Source: Mycolicibacterium novocastrense
GTDB taxonomy: Bacteria > Actinomycetota > Actinomycetes > Mycobacteriales > Mycobacteriaceae
NCBI RefSeq assembly: GCF_001570485.1
Contig: NZ_BCTA01000028.1
Span: forward strand, 248,001-312,000
DNA length: 64,000 nt
Direction: 5' to 3'
The position numbers and the translations under genes are program-made. Below the pieces are notes generated by a model, which had not been told where the DNA came from, did not search any database, and saw only the letters and a program-made list of their open reading frames with translations. Of this stretch, positions 20,774 to 29,434 are shown piece by piece (within the stretch, counting starts at the first letter, position 1; each line of letters opens with the position of its first letter).

Positions 20774-21371
20774 CCGACCGGCCGACGATGAACTGCCTTG
20801 TCACCAACGCGAATCGGTGACCGAGGTGTCGGCAGGTGGCGACATCGGCGGGGTGGACCGCCTCGGGTTCGGCGTCGACGTCGGTCTGTGCGCCGGCGCC
20901 GAGGAAGAAGCCGAGCCGGTTGAGGTCGCTTTCGCTGGCCTTCGAATGGTTCCAGCCCGGAGGTAGGCCGAGGCTGACCCAGTGCATGTGATGCTGTGCG
21001 GCGAACACCGCCAGCGAGACAAGGGTGTTGAGCTTGTCACCACTCTTGCCGCCGGAATTGGTGAACCCGGCGGCGACCTTGTCCCGCCACGCGCCCGTGA
21101 CACACCGCCGTCCGGTCTTCTCGGCGAAACCTTGGAACGCCGCGGAGACGTTGCCCATGTAGGTGGCGGTGCCGAACATGATGCCGTCGGCCGAGTCGAG
21201 GATGTCCCAGTCGCGGTCGGTCATGCGATCGACGGTGATGGGTGTGACGGCCGCACCGGCGTCGCGCGCGCCCGCGACCACGGCCTCGGCCAGCGTCGCG
21301 GTGTGGCCGAAACCCGAGTGGTAGGCAACCGCCACCGCGGGAGCGGCGATGTCAGATCCGTTGTGTGTCAT
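20739..21371 (-). CDS. Flavodoxin/WrbA-like NAD(P)H:quinone oxidoreductase
   Basis: 210-residue FMN protein of the flavodoxin-like fold. The phosphate-binding loop is AVAYHSGFGHTATLAEAV (about 13-30); GIMFGTATYMGNVSAAFQGF and the isoalloxazine loop GFTNSGGKSGDKLNTL match WrbA-type reductases. It probably reduces quinones by two electrons, avoiding semiquinone radicals. It is the last gene of an arsR / SRPBCC / flavoprotein operon: its ATG begins one base after the SRPBCC stop. Its own end overlaps the convergent disulfide oxidoreductase gene by 35 bases. Confidence 0.88.
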   Translation of the reverse strand: MTHNGSDIAAPAVAVAYHSGFGHTATLAEAVVAGARDAGAAVTPITVDRMTDRDWDILDSADGIMFGTATYMGNVSAAFQGFAEKTGRRCVTGAWRDKVAAGFTNSGGKSGDKLNTLVSLAVFAAQHHMHWVSLGLPPGWNHSKASESDLNRLGFFLGAGAQTDVDAEPEAVHPADVATCRHLGHRFALVTRQFIVGRSVTAAASSPAAS

Positions 21372-21372
21372 C

Positions 21373-21873
21373 TCAGTTCGCTCCCGTCGGCGAGTTGTTG
21401 ATCTCCGCGCGCCTGGTCAGCCAGTCCGGCAGCGGCTCGTGCTCCAAGTAGGCCTGCAGGCGGTCGAGATAGGCGTGGGTGCCGCCGAGGAACCCGCCGG
21501 CATTGCGCACGCCGAGCCCGCGGTGGGTGAACCGCAACAGGGTGCCGGAGCCGTCGGGGGTCAGTTCGTAGCGCACCGTGCTGTCCTCAACGATCGGTTG
21601 GTGCCATTCGTGTTCCAGGACGTGCGGCGGATCCCACACGAGGATGCGTCCCGTCACGCGCATCCGGTCGGGCGGCAACGGCGGTCCGGTGGGCACCATT
21701 TCGATCGTGCCGCCCTCGCGCGGCTCGATCGTGGTGGCGCCCAGCCATTCTCGGCGTTCGGTGGGATCGACGATGGCCGACCACACCGCCTCGATGGGGA
21801 AGGGCAGCCGGCGCTCGAAGGTCAGGACGGCGCGGTCGCCGTCGACGGTCAATCGGCCGTTGCGGTCACTCAT
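21373..21873 (-). CDS. SRPBCC (AHSA1-like) domain protein
   Basis: 166-residue START-like ligand-binding protein. The AHSA1 pattern is clear: LTFERRLPFPIEAVWSAIVDP at the front, GRILVWDPPHVLEHEW, SDGSGTLLRFTHRG-type sheet and a long final helix (AYLDRLQAYLEHEPLPDWL). These proteins form a deep hydrophobic pocket; many are encoded beside an ArsR-type repressor, as here, and are thought to bind or handle the inducer. The ATG overlaps the arsR stop region by eight bases. No catalytic residues can be named. Confidence 0.88.
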   Translation of the reverse strand: MSDRNGRLTVDGDRAVLTFERRLPFPIEAVWSAIVDPTERREWLGATTIEPREGGTIEMVPTGPPLPPDRMRVTGRILVWDPPHVLEHEWHQPIVEDSTVRYELTPDGSGTLLRFTHRGLGVRNAGGFLGGTHAYLDRLQAYLEHEPLPDWLTRRAEINNSPTGAN

Positions 21874-22186
21874 CGGAACTCCCGTGTTTGGCTTCCAGGT
21901 GGCGCTCGAGGGCGTCGAGGTGGTCGGTCCAGATGCGCCGGTAGCGCGCGATCCAATCGTCGATCGCCATGAGGCCGTCGGCGCGCAGCGCGTAGATGCG
22001 GCGTTGCGCGTCGGGACGGACCTCCACCAGTCCGACCTCCCGCAGGACCCGCAGATGCCGCGACACCGTCGGCTGGGTCAGCTCCGGCAGGCTCGCGACC
22101 AGTTCGCCCGCCGTGCGTTCACCGTCGACGAGCTGATCGAGCAGCGCGCGCCGGCTCGGTTCGGCGACCGCTTCGAAGACGTCCAT
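21866..22186 (-). CDS. ArsR-family winged-helix transcriptional repressor
   Basis: 106-residue metalloregulator-type repressor: helix-turn-helix LTQPTVSRHLRVLREVGLVEVR preceded by EPSRRALLDQLVDGERTAGEL. It has no cysteines in the DNA-binding helix, so it is likely a non-metal member of the kind paired with SRPBCC proteins. The start ATG at 22186 (MDVFEAV) fits family N-termini; the frame is open to 22207 but the promoter lies there. A perfect 14-base palindrome (22205-22218) stands just upstream and a TAATAC hexamer seven bases before the ATG, so it probably represses its own operon and uses leaderless translation. Confidence 0.9.
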   Translation of the reverse strand: MDVFEAVAEPSRRALLDQLVDGERTAGELVASLPELTQPTVSRHLRVLREVGLVEVRPDAQRRIYALRADGLMAIDDWIARYRRIWTDHLDALERHLEAKHGSSDE

Positions 22187-22193
22187 GCGGCTA

Positions 22194-22199
22194 GTATTA
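22194..22199 (-). promoter_or_regulatory. Probable -10 element of the arsR operon
   Basis: Read on the minus strand, TAATAC is followed by seven bases and the ATG at 22186, a leaderless arrangement. The palindrome at 22205-22218 sits where the -35 region would be. Confidence 0.45.
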
Positions 22200-22204
22200 C
22201 AAAA

Positions 22205-22218
22205 CATCTATATAGATG
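22205..22218. promoter_or_regulatory. Perfect palindrome, probable ArsR operator
   Basis: CATCTATATAGATG is a perfect 14-base palindrome, AT-rich in GC-rich surroundings, 18 bases upstream of the arsR start and overlapping the promoter. ArsR repressors bind such dyads with a central TATA-like core, so autorepression is expected. Confidence 0.7.
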
Positions 22219-22232
22219 CAAGCGCATACAAC

Positions 22233-22517
22233 TCAGGTTGTGGTGAACGGGTTGTGTTCGGCGATGAGCTTCTCGATCCGTGCCTCATCGAGCCGCACCC
22301 GGATGGTGGCGGCTTCCTGCTGGTCGCGGATCACCTTGGCCAGCGTGAACGAACTGGTGACGAGAAACAGCGCCGTCATACCGAGGAACAGGCGCTGCCA
22401 CGGGTCGAGGGGAAGGAACAGGATCCCGCCGAGCAGTCCGAGCAGGCTGACGCCGAAAGCGATTGCGGCTTGCAGGAAGTACGCGGCAGTGGTCCGCGAG
22501 GTGGTTGGTGTGTCCAT
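22233..22517 (-). CDS. YiaA/YiaB family two-helix membrane protein
   Basis: 94-residue inner-membrane protein of the YiaAB two-helix domain family. Two hydrophobic helices are visible (about 11-35 and 41-60), the second reading WQRLFLGMTALFLVTSSFTLAKVIRD, which carries the SFTLAK-RD pattern I recall for the family. The C-terminus is a charged helix (DEARIEKLIAEHNPF). Function is unknown. The gene lies upstream of arsR on the same strand with a 46-base gap containing the arsR palindrome, so it is probably a separate unit. Confidence 0.85.
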   Translation of the reverse strand: MDTPTTSRTTAAYFLQAAIAFGVSLLGLLGGILFLPLDPWQRLFLGMTALFLVTSSFTLAKVIRDQQEAATIRVRLDEARIEKLIAEHNPFTTT

Positions 22518-22657
22518 GCCGCCAGCCTGCAGGCGCGGCTGACGACGTGGGTAGGTAGAACTACCCGAGGTTTCCGCGCGCCGCGCGGATCACAGGCGCG
22601 ACTGGCCGATCTCGGCCAACGCCCACACGAGGTCGAACTGCCACTGGAGATCGGTGG

Positions 22658-23455
22658 TCACGGGCGCCGTTGCACCAACAACGTCTGCGCCGAGGTGCCG
22701 ATGAACCCCCGCCGGTCGAAGAGTTCGGCCGTGGTCACCCCGATACCGTCCGGGCCGATCGAGCCACGGGCGCGCACCGCGAAGTCGTCGCCGATCGGCA
22801 GGCGATGCAGATGCACCGCGGTGTCGGTGTTCATGAACACGAACGACTCCGGGTCCAGCGCCGCACCGGCGCCGTTGGCGCTGTCCACCACCATCGCGAG
22901 CCGCTGCAACGCCGTTGTCGGCTCCGAATCGACAAGTGAGACAAGCGGACTCATCCACACGACGTCTCCGGTCTCGCCGGTCTCGGCTTGCCGCCGCCAG
23001 CTCACCGTCTCCAGGTACCCTTTAGCGCCGACCCAAGCGTGCGGCACCTCCGCGGCGGGGCCCTCGACGAGCGGGGGATAGCGGTCGGTGGCCGCGTCGG
23101 CGGTGTCGCTGGTCGCCAACAGCCATGCCGTCACGCGGGCAACCGCGCGCCGTGTGCCGTCGGGCCGGGCCTGCAACATCTCGGCGGCCATCAGTGAGAT
23201 TCGGGCGCCCGGACGTTCGACCCACGCCCGGACCCACACCTTCTCGACGGATATCGCGCCCAGGATGTCCAGGGTCAACCGACCGATGCGCAGTCCGGAA
23301 TCGGCGGCCAGTTCCTCGATGTGCCTGGTCATCAGCGCCAACGGCGGTGAGCCGTGCTGAATGTCGGGATTCCAATTGCTGCGGGTGCCGTCGGTGGACT
23401 CGAAGATCTCGAACTCGTCGTCCGTGCCGATGCGCCGGTAGTGGCAGTCGATCAT
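22658..23455 (-). CDS. Thioesterase-like (double hot-dog) acyl-CoA thioesterase family protein
   Basis: 265-residue protein with two hot-dog-like halves, as in TesB-type or thioesterase-like proteins of mycobacteria. The first half shows NPDIQHGSPPLALMTRHIEELA and RLTLDILGAISVEKVWVRAWVERPG; the second has the pattern FVFMNTDTAVHLHRLP and RGSIGPDGIGVTTAELFDRRGFIGTSAQTLLV, a typical hot-dog end. It probably hydrolyses acyl-CoA; substrate unknown. Start ATG 23455 (MIDCHYRR) was chosen because the frame upstream (to 23653) encodes an arginine-rich sequence without family resemblance. Confidence 0.82.
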   Translation of the reverse strand: MIDCHYRRIGTDDEFEIFESTDGTRSNWNPDIQHGSPPLALMTRHIEELAADSGLRIGRLTLDILGAISVEKVWVRAWVERPGARISLMAAEMLQARPDGTRRAVARVTAWLLATSDTADAATDRYPPLVEGPAAEVPHAWVGAKGYLETVSWRRQAETGETGDVVWMSPLVSLVDSEPTTALQRLAMVVDSANGAGAALDPESFVFMNTDTAVHLHRLPIGDDFAVRARGSIGPDGIGVTTAELFDRRGFIGTSAQTLLVQRRP

Positions 23456-23522
23456 GCCTCGGCTCCCGCTCCCTCCGGTCCTCGCTGCGCTGCGATCCTT
23501 GCTCGCGGTCGCCTTCGGGCGA
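23456..23522. repeat. GC-rich intergenic repeat-like sequence
   Basis: This 67-base spacer is built of short GCTCGC/CGCTGCG-type runs (for example around 23480-23510), resembling the dispersed short intergenic repeats of mycobacteria. No gene or perfect stem was found. Confidence 0.3.
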
Positions 23523-24410
23523 TCACGCGGCGGGCTCCGCGGCGCGAAGCACGATGTCCTCGGCGGTCGGCGACCCCTCGTCGGGTGCCTCGGGCCAACC
23601 CGGATACGGCGGCGGGGTACCGCCGAACACCGGGCAGTGCGCGTGGTGGGCACACCAGTCGCACATCGCCGAAGGCTGCGGGCGGAAATCGCCTGTGGCC
23701 CCGGCGTTCTGGATGGCCCGCCAAATGGCGGTCAGGGTCTTCTCGAAGCGCAGCAGCTCCTCGAGGTCCGGGGTGTAGTCGAGGATCTGACCGTCGGCCA
23801 GGTACAGCAGCCGCAGCCGCGCGGGCAGCACACCACGCGACCGCAGCAGCGCCACCGCGTAGAACTTCATCTGGAACATGGCCTTGAACTCGGCCAGCGC
23901 CCGCGCCTCCGGCGGCGCCTTGCCGGTCTTGTAGTCGACCACCCGCATCTCACCTGTCGGGGCGACGTCGATGCGATCGACGAAGCCGCGCAGCAGCGTC
24001 CCGTCCGCGAGCTCGACCTCGACGCGCTGCTCACAACTGTCCGGGTCGAAGCGGGTGGGATCCTCCAACCGGTAGTAGCCGGCCAGCAGCGCGCGCGCCT
24101 CCGTCAACAGCGCGGCCCGCACCTCGGGGGCGAATTCGTCGGCGATGCCGGGGTGCTCGGCGACGATGCGGTCCCAGGCCGGCTCCACGAGCGTCATCGC
24201 GGTCTCCGGACGGCGCTGAGCGGCCGGCAGCGCGTACAGCTGCTCGAGCGCCGCGTGCACCACCGAACCGCGCACCTGGGCGACCGAGGACGGTTCGGGA
24301 AGCCGGTCGATCGCGCGGAAGCGGTACAGCAGCGGGCACTGCTTGAAGTCGGCGGCCCGCGAGGGAGACAGCGCCGGGCGTCGACGCTCCTGCTCACCCC
24401 GGTCGTTCAT
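23523..24410 (-). CDS. RecB-family PD-(D/E)XK nuclease with Fe-S cysteines (Rv2119-like)
   Basis: 295-residue single-domain nuclease related to the RecB/AddB/Cas4 C-terminal nuclease. The PD-(D/E)XK core is seen in RGSVVHAALEQLY, GFVDRIDVAPTGEMRVVDYKTGKAP (Asp, then D-x-K with the catalytic lysine) and FQMKFYAVALL. Four cysteines fit an iron-sulfur cluster: one near the N-terminus (KQCPLLYRF) and three in MCDWCAHHAHCPVF, as in AddB and Cas4. A role in DNA repair or processing is likely. TAGGCT six bases before the ATG (minus strand) suggests leaderless transcription, divergent from trmI. Confidence 0.9.
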   Translation of the reverse strand: MNDRGEQERRRPALSPSRAADFKQCPLLYRFRAIDRLPEPSSVAQVRGSVVHAALEQLYALPAAQRRPETAMTLVEPAWDRIVAEHPGIADEFAPEVRAALLTEARALLAGYYRLEDPTRFDPDSCEQRVEVELADGTLLRGFVDRIDVAPTGEMRVVDYKTGKAPPEARALAEFKAMFQMKFYAVALLRSRGVLPARLRLLYLADGQILDYTPDLEELLRFEKTLTAIWRAIQNAGATGDFRPQPSAMCDWCAHHAHCPVFGGTPPPYPGWPEAPDEGSPTAEDIVLRAAEPAA

Positions 24411-24416
24411 AGAGCC

Positions 24417-24422
24417 AGCCTA
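24417..24422 (-). promoter_or_regulatory. Probable -10 element of the RecB-like nuclease gene
   Basis: Minus-strand TAGGCT is six bases before the ATG at 24410. The spacing again suggests leaderless transcription. The trmI start lies 63 bases away on the other strand. Confidence 0.5.
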
Positions 24423-24478
24423 AGACCGGTGTCCGACAACCCCCGATACCCGCGGCGGCGCGTCAACTGGCAGGCTGA

Positions 24479-25318
<840 letters not shown>

Positions 25319-25370
25319 CGGTGCCGGGCTGACGGCCACGTCCGGGCGATCAACCCGGTGGGGCGCTCCT

Positions 25371-25667
25371 TCAGTCGTCGCTGCTGCGCCGCAGGCCGCG
25401 GCGCACCGACAACAACTCGAACTCCGGACGCGCGGCCACCAGACGCTCGGCGGCGTCGAGCACCTCGACGACATGACCACGGTCGGCGGCCACCAGAGCC
25501 ACTCCGACGTTGGCCCGCCGGTGCAAGTCCTGGGCGCCGGTTTCGGCGGCCGAGACGGCGAACCGGCGGTGCAGTTCGGCGATCACCGGCCGGATCGCGG
25601 AGCGCTTCTGCTTGAGCGAGCGCACATCGCCGAGCAGTAGGTCGAATTCGAGCCAGCCGATCCACAT
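25371..25667 (-). CDS. DUF503 family protein (Rv2117-like)
   Basis: 98-residue soluble protein. WIGWLEFDLLLGDVRSLKQKRSAIRPVI at the N-terminus and VALVAADRGHVVEVLDAAERLVAARPEFELLSV at the end are the DUF503 pattern, a ferredoxin-like alpha/beta fold. The family is often beside translation or ribosome maturation genes, but no function is proven. The C-terminus is basic then acidic (RRGLRRSSDD). It lies seven bases after lppK and is probably co-transcribed with it. Confidence 0.88.
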   Translation of the reverse strand: MWIGWLEFDLLLGDVRSLKQKRSAIRPVIAELHRRFAVSAAETGAQDLHRRANVGVALVAADRGHVVEVLDAAERLVAARPEFELLSVRRGLRRSSDD

Positions 25668-25673
25668 CGGCGG

Positions 25674-26222
25674 CTACGGCGTCGGTGTCGGCGTGGGGGC
25701 CGGACCGAGCTGCAACAGCGCGTCGGTCGTCGAACGGGTCAGTTGCCACTGGTTTCCGGCGAGGCGAAACTCCATCGGGAACGTGAACTCGCCCGCCTCC
25801 GGATTGGCGGTCCGGACGGTGACGGTGGCCTGCACGACGCCGTTCGCGCCGTCGGACCATGTCAGATCCCGGGCCTCGAAGGTGGCCGGCGCGTAGCCGC
25901 CGTCGCGCAGCGCGACGGCGAATTTGTCCATCGATTCGCCGTCGGCCGCGGTGGCGTCCTCGATCAGGTGGAGCTTCTCGGCCCCGGGAATGTTGGCGTC
26001 TGCGATGCGCGCCAGCACGTCGGTGAGCGCCTCGGGAGGCGGCAGGGGCGCGCTCGTCGAACCAGGGTCGGGCACCGTCGGCGGCGACGTGGCGATCGGC
26101 GGCGGCTCGGTCGCGGCCGGGGGTGGTGGGGTCTGCGGCTCGTCGGCGCCACATCCGCAAAGCCCGAGCGCCGCCGCTAACGCGACGGCGCTCAGGACTG
26201 CGAAACGTTTGGTGCGACGCAC
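25674..26222 (-). CDS. lppK: Lipoprotein LppK, Mtb12-like domain
   Basis: 182-residue exported lipoprotein: signal peptide VLSAVALAAALGL and lipobox GLCGC near residue 24. A proline-rich linker (about 30-62) leads to a domain resembling the neighbouring Mtb12-like protein: ALTDVLARIADANIPGAEKLHLIEDATAAD followed by strands (ATVTVRTANPEAGEFTFPMEFRL) and an ending TDALLQLG. The tail is a PTPTPTP repeat. Position before mpa matches lppK (Rv2116). Function unknown; the shared domain suggests it arose by tandem duplication with the next gene. Confidence 0.85.
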   Translation of the reverse strand: MRRTKRFAVLSAVALAAALGLCGCGADEPQTPPPPAATEPPPIATSPPTVPDPGSTSAPLPPPEALTDVLARIADANIPGAEKLHLIEDATAADGESMDKFAVALRDGGYAPATFEARDLTWSDGANGVVQATVTVRTANPEAGEFTFPMEFRLAGNQWQLTRSTTDALLQLGPAPTPTPTP

Positions 26223-26229
26223 CGGGCTC

Positions 26230-26721
26230 CTAGCCGACGGCGGCCAGCAGCGCCATCAGCGACTGCTTCGCCATCTGCCAGCCGGTCGGGCTCGGGCCCG
26301 GCACGAACTGGATGTTCTGGCTGGCCGTGCCGCCGGTGGCGGAGGTCGCGGTGACATCGGCCGAGACGACGGGGCCGTTCTGGTCGATGTTCGCCAGCGC
26401 GAAGGTCAACGGGAACTTGCCTTCGGCGGCGGCCTCACGAAGCTTGGTGTCGGCGACGCGGCTCTCGATGCGTCCGATGCCACCCTGGATGTAGGGCGCC
26501 TTGCTGGCGGCGGTCCCGGACGTGCCGAGCGCCTGCAGCGTCTGCAGCAGCGGGCCTTCGAGATCGGGAGCCGGCGCCTGCGGCATCGGGATGTCCCAAA
26601 CGACCGGGGTGACGGTCGGTGCGGCGGCCACATTGGAGGATGCAATTGACGTCACACCCGCCGCGGCACCGCCGACGACAGCGACCGCTGCGACGCCGGT
26701 AACGAGGGCTTTCAGGGTCAC
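26230..26721 (-). CDS. Secreted Mtb12/CFP-2-like low-molecular-weight antigen family protein
   Basis: 163-residue secreted protein. A hydrophobic signal (VTGVAAVAVVGGAAAGVTSI) with an Ala-rich cleavage region is followed by a domain very like M. tuberculosis Mtb12 (CFP-2): LLQTLQALGTSGTAASKAPYIQGGIGRIESRVADTKLREAA, then GKFPLTFALANI and a C-terminal ...WQMAKQSLMALLAAVG. Unlike LppK it has no lipobox. GTG start with AAAGGAAAA just upstream. It precedes lppK by seven bases in the same operon and diverges from mpa across 145 bases. Function unknown; the Mtb12 family is known mainly as culture-filtrate antigens. Confidence 0.85.
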   Translation of the reverse strand: MTLKALVTGVAAVAVVGGAAAGVTSIASSNVAAAPTVTPVVWDIPMPQAPAPDLEGPLLQTLQALGTSGTAASKAPYIQGGIGRIESRVADTKLREAAAEGKFPLTFALANIDQNGPVVSADVTATSATGGTASQNIQFVPGPSPTGWQMAKQSLMALLAAVG

Positions 26722-26815
26722 GATTTTCCTTTCGATCGGCCCAACACATCAGAGAGGTTAACAGTGGTGCAGGTGTGTCGAATTGCTACACCGCACACAA
26801 AGGCTGAATCGCCGG

Positions 26816-26821
26816 TAGCTT
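26816..26821 (+). promoter_or_regulatory. Probable -10 element of mpa
   Basis: TAGCTT gives a predicted start near 26828 and a leader of about 39 bases. The leader contains a small stem (GCACC 26835-26839 with GGTGC 26847-26851) just before the GGAGGGG ribosome binding site. Confidence 0.45.
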
Positions 26822-26866
26822 TGAAGTTGTTACTGCACCAACTCTCGGTGCGGGGAGGGGCGCAAT

Positions 26867-28708
26867 ATGAGTGAATCAGAGCGTTCTGACGCTTTCGCAG
26901 AGGGTTTTGACGCCCGTGGATCCGGCTTGTCCAGTGAGGACGCGGCCGAGCTCGAGGAGCTCCGGCGGGAGGCCGCGGTCTTGCGTGAGCAGTTGGAGAA
27001 CGCGGTAGGCCCCCAGAGCGGATTGCGCAGCGCCCGAGATGTTCACCAGCTCGAGGCTCGCATCGACTCGCTCGCCGCCCGCAACGCCAAGCTGATGGAG
27101 ACCCTCAAGGAGGCCCGTCAGCAGCTGCTCGCATTGCGCGAAGAGGTCGACCGCCTGGGACAGCCGCCGAGCGGGTACGGGGTGCTGCTGGGCGTTCAGG
27201 ACGACGACACCGTCGACGTGTTCACATCGGGGCGCAAGATGCGGCTGACGTGCTCGCCGAACATCGACACCGGCTCGCTCAAGCAGGGTCAGACCGTGCG
27301 CCTCAACGAGGCCCTGACGGTCGTCGAGGCCGGCAACTTCGAGGCCGTCGGCGAGATCAGCACCCTGCGCGAGATCCTGTCCGACGGGCACCGCGCTCTG
27401 GTGGTCGGGCACGCCGACGAGGAGCGCATCGTCTGGCTGGCCGAGCCGCTGGTCGCGGCCGAGGACCTGCCCGACGGCTATGACGACGAGCTGGCCGACG
27501 ACAGCCGTCCGCGCAAGCTGCGCCCGGGGGACTCGCTGCTGGTGGACACCAAGGCCGGATACGCGTTCGAGCGCATTCCCAAGGCCGAGGTCGAGGATTT
27601 GGTGCTCGAGGAGGTGCCCGACGTCAGCTACAACGACATCGGCGGCCTGGGCCGCCAGATCGAGCAGATCCGCGACGCTGTCGAGCTGCCATTCCTGCAC
27701 AAGGAGCTGTACCGCGAGTACTCGCTGCGCCCGCCCAAGGGCGTGCTGCTCTACGGTCCGCCCGGCTGCGGTAAGACGCTGATCGCCAAGGCGGTGGCCA
27801 ACTCGCTGGCCAAGAAGATGGCCGAGGTGCGCGGCGACGACGCGCGCGAGGCGAAGAGCTACTTCCTCAACATCAAGGGCCCCGAACTGCTGAACAAGTT
27901 CGTCGGTGAGACCGAGCGTCACATCCGGCTGATCTTCCAGCGCGCGCGGGAGAAGGCGTCCGAGGGCACCCCGGTGATCGTGTTCTTCGACGAGATGGAC
28001 TCGATCTTCCGCACCCGCGGCACCGGCGTGAGCTCCGATGTGGAGACGACGGTTGTGCCGCAGCTGCTTTCGGAGATCGACGGCGTCGAGGGGCTGGAGA
28101 ACGTCATCGTCATCGGCGCCTCCAACCGCGAGGACATGATCGATCCGGCGATCCTGCGCCCGGGCCGTCTGGACGTGAAGATCAAGATCGAGCGTCCGGA
28201 TGCCGAAGCCGCGCAGGACATTTTCAGCAAGTACCTCACCGAGGAACTGCCGGTCAACGAGGACGACCTGGCGGAGTTCGACGGTGACCGGTCGCTGACG
28301 ATCAAGGCGATGATCGAGAAGGTCGTCGACCGGATGTACGCCGAGATCGACGACAACCGCTTCCTCGAGGTGACCTACGCCAACGGCGACAAAGAGGTCA
28401 TGTACTTCAAGGACTTCAACTCCGGTGCGATGATCCAGAACGTCGTCGACCGGGCCAAGAAGTACGCGATCAAGTCGGTGCTGGAGACCGGCAGCAAGGG
28501 TCTGCGGATCCAGCATCTGCTGGACTCGATCGTCGACGAGTTCGCCGAGAACGAGGACCTGCCCAACACCACCAATCCCGATGACTGGGCTCGGATCTCG
28601 GGCAAGAAGGGCGAGCGGATCGTCTACATTCGCACGCTGGTCACCGGCAAGAGCTCGTCGGCCAGCCGCGCGATCGACACCGAGTCCAACCTGGGCCAGT
28701 ACCTGTAG
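26867..28708 (+). CDS. mpa: Mycobacterial proteasome ATPase (ARC)
   Basis: Hexameric AAA+ unfoldase that binds pupylated proteins and threads them into the 20S core. Order in 613 aa: N-terminal coiled coil (about 25-95, [19 protein letters not shown]) that captures Pup; two OB domains (about 97-245); the AAA module with Walker A GPPGCGKT at 297-304, Walker [10 protein letters not shown] near 370 and [17 protein letters not shown]; and a C-terminal part ending GQYL, whose penultimate tyrosine is needed to dock on the proteasome. The sequence is nearly identical to the M. tuberculosis protein. Unlike in organisms where it adjoins dop, three genes lie between. Confidence 0.98.
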   Translation: MSESERSDAFAEGFDARGSGLSSEDAAELEELRREAAVLREQLENAVGPQSGLRSARDVHQLEARIDSLAARNAKLMETLKEARQQLLALREEVDRLGQPPSGYGVLLGVQDDDTVDVFTSGRKMRLTCSPNIDTGSLKQGQTVRLNEALTVVEAGNFEAVGEISTLREILSDGHRALVVGHADEERIVWLAEPLVAAEDLPDGYDDELADDSRPRKLRPGDSLLVDTKAGYAFERIPKAEVEDLVLEEVPDVSYNDIGGLGRQIEQIRDAVELPFLHKELYREYSLRPPKGVLLYGPPGCGKTLIAKAVANSLAKKMAEVRGDDAREAKSYFLNIKGPELLNKFVGETERHIRLIFQRAREKASEGTPVIVFFDEMDSIFRTRGTGVSSDVETTVVPQLLSEIDGVEGLENVIVIGASNREDMIDPAILRPGRLDVKIKIERPDAEAAQDIFSKYLTEELPVNEDDLAEFDGDRSLTIKAMIEKVVDRMYAEIDDNRFLEVTYANGDKEVMYFKDFNSGAMIQNVVDRAKKYAIKSVLETGSKGLRIQHLLDSIVDEFAENEDLPNTTNPDDWARISGKKGERIVYIRTLVTGKSSSASRAIDTESNLGQYL

Positions 28709-28719
28709 CTCTCCTTGTT

Positions 28720-28785
28720 GGCGCGAGCGCGCGTGTTTGCACACGGTACGCCGCGCTTGTGCGGCAATTCGCGCACGCTCGCGCG
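28720..28785. repeat. GC-rich inverted-repeat element downstream of mpa
   Basis: GCGCGAGCG (28721-28729) pairs with CGCTCGCGC (28776-28784); four more pairs follow inside after one mismatch, and an inner stem GCCGC (28750-28754) / GCGGC (28761-28765) sits in the loop. It resembles dispersed mycobacterial GAGCG-type intergenic palindromes and may stop transcription or stabilise the mpa mRNA end. Confidence 0.55.
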
Positions 28786-28795
28786 CGTCGAGGGA

Positions 28796-28801
28796 TACCG
28801 T
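28796..28801 (+). promoter_or_regulatory. Probable -10 element of the 28808 gene
   Basis: TACCGT lies six bases before the ATG at 28808, consistent with leaderless transcription. Confidence 0.4.
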
Positions 28802-28807
28802 CGCGTC

Positions 28808-29434
28808 ATGTCCGAGGACGACCTGTCGGTCACGGACGGTGTTTTCGGCAAGCGGTACGGCGAAGTGCTGCTCGTCAAGACCACGCCGTCCGGCGCCGAA
28901 GCCACGGTGTACAACACCTTTCCACTCAACGACTGCCCGGCCGATCTGTGGAATGCGCTTGACGCGAAGGCAATCGCCGAGGAGAACGGCGCCGTCGCCA
29001 CGCTGCTCAACGGGCCGCGGTACTGGCTCATGAGCAGTATCGGCAAGAGAGGCCGGGAGACGTTGGAACGCAAGAGCTTCGGTGGTATCGAGATGCTGCG
29101 GCAAGCCACCGTCAAGCTGGCCTCGATGAACCCGGCCCCGTACCAGCTCAACCGGGTGGACCGCAAGGCGATCTTCACGTTCGACGCGGGCCGGGAGATC
29201 TACGAACTGGTCGATCCGGACGGCCGCCGGTGGGTCATGCAGACGTTCAGCCAGACGGTCGACCCGTCGCTGTCGCTGAGCGACCTCACCGGCCTCGCCG
29301 CCAGGCTGTCGCTACCCGAGGGTTGGTCGTACCAAGCGCGTACCCCGACATCGCCGCTCGTCGTCGACACCGCCACCGAGGACGCCTGCGTGACGCAGGA
29401 CGATCTCGCCAACAGTTACTCGTTGCAGACGTAG
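28808..29434 (+). CDS. Conserved hypothetical protein (Rv2114-like)
   Basis: 208-residue soluble protein with no domain I can name. It looks like an all-beta or alpha+beta binding protein: FGKRYGEVLLVKTTPSGAEATVYNTFP, then NGPRYWLMSSIGKRG, RKAIFTFDAGREIYELVDPDGRRWVMQTFS, ending in an acidic stretch. No signal peptide. Position after mpa matches Rv2114 of M. tuberculosis. ATG 28808 is preferred over an upstream GTG/TTG because the region before it is a palindromic repeat. Its end overlaps the convergent membrane protein gene by 19 bases. Link to the proteasome is positional only. Confidence 0.78.
   Translation: MSEDDLSVTDGVFGKRYGEVLLVKTTPSGAEATVYNTFPLNDCPADLWNALDAKAIAEENGAVATLLNGPRYWLMSSIGKRGRETLERKSFGGIEMLRQATVKLASMNPAPYQLNRVDRKAIFTFDAGREIYELVDPDGRRWVMQTFSQTVDPSLSLSDLTGLAARLSLPEGWSYQARTPTSPLVVDTATEDACVTQDDLANSYSLQT

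Noticed and set aside
23456..23522. CRISPR-like or tandem repeat
   Set aside because: The short GCTCGC runs do not have constant period or spacers.
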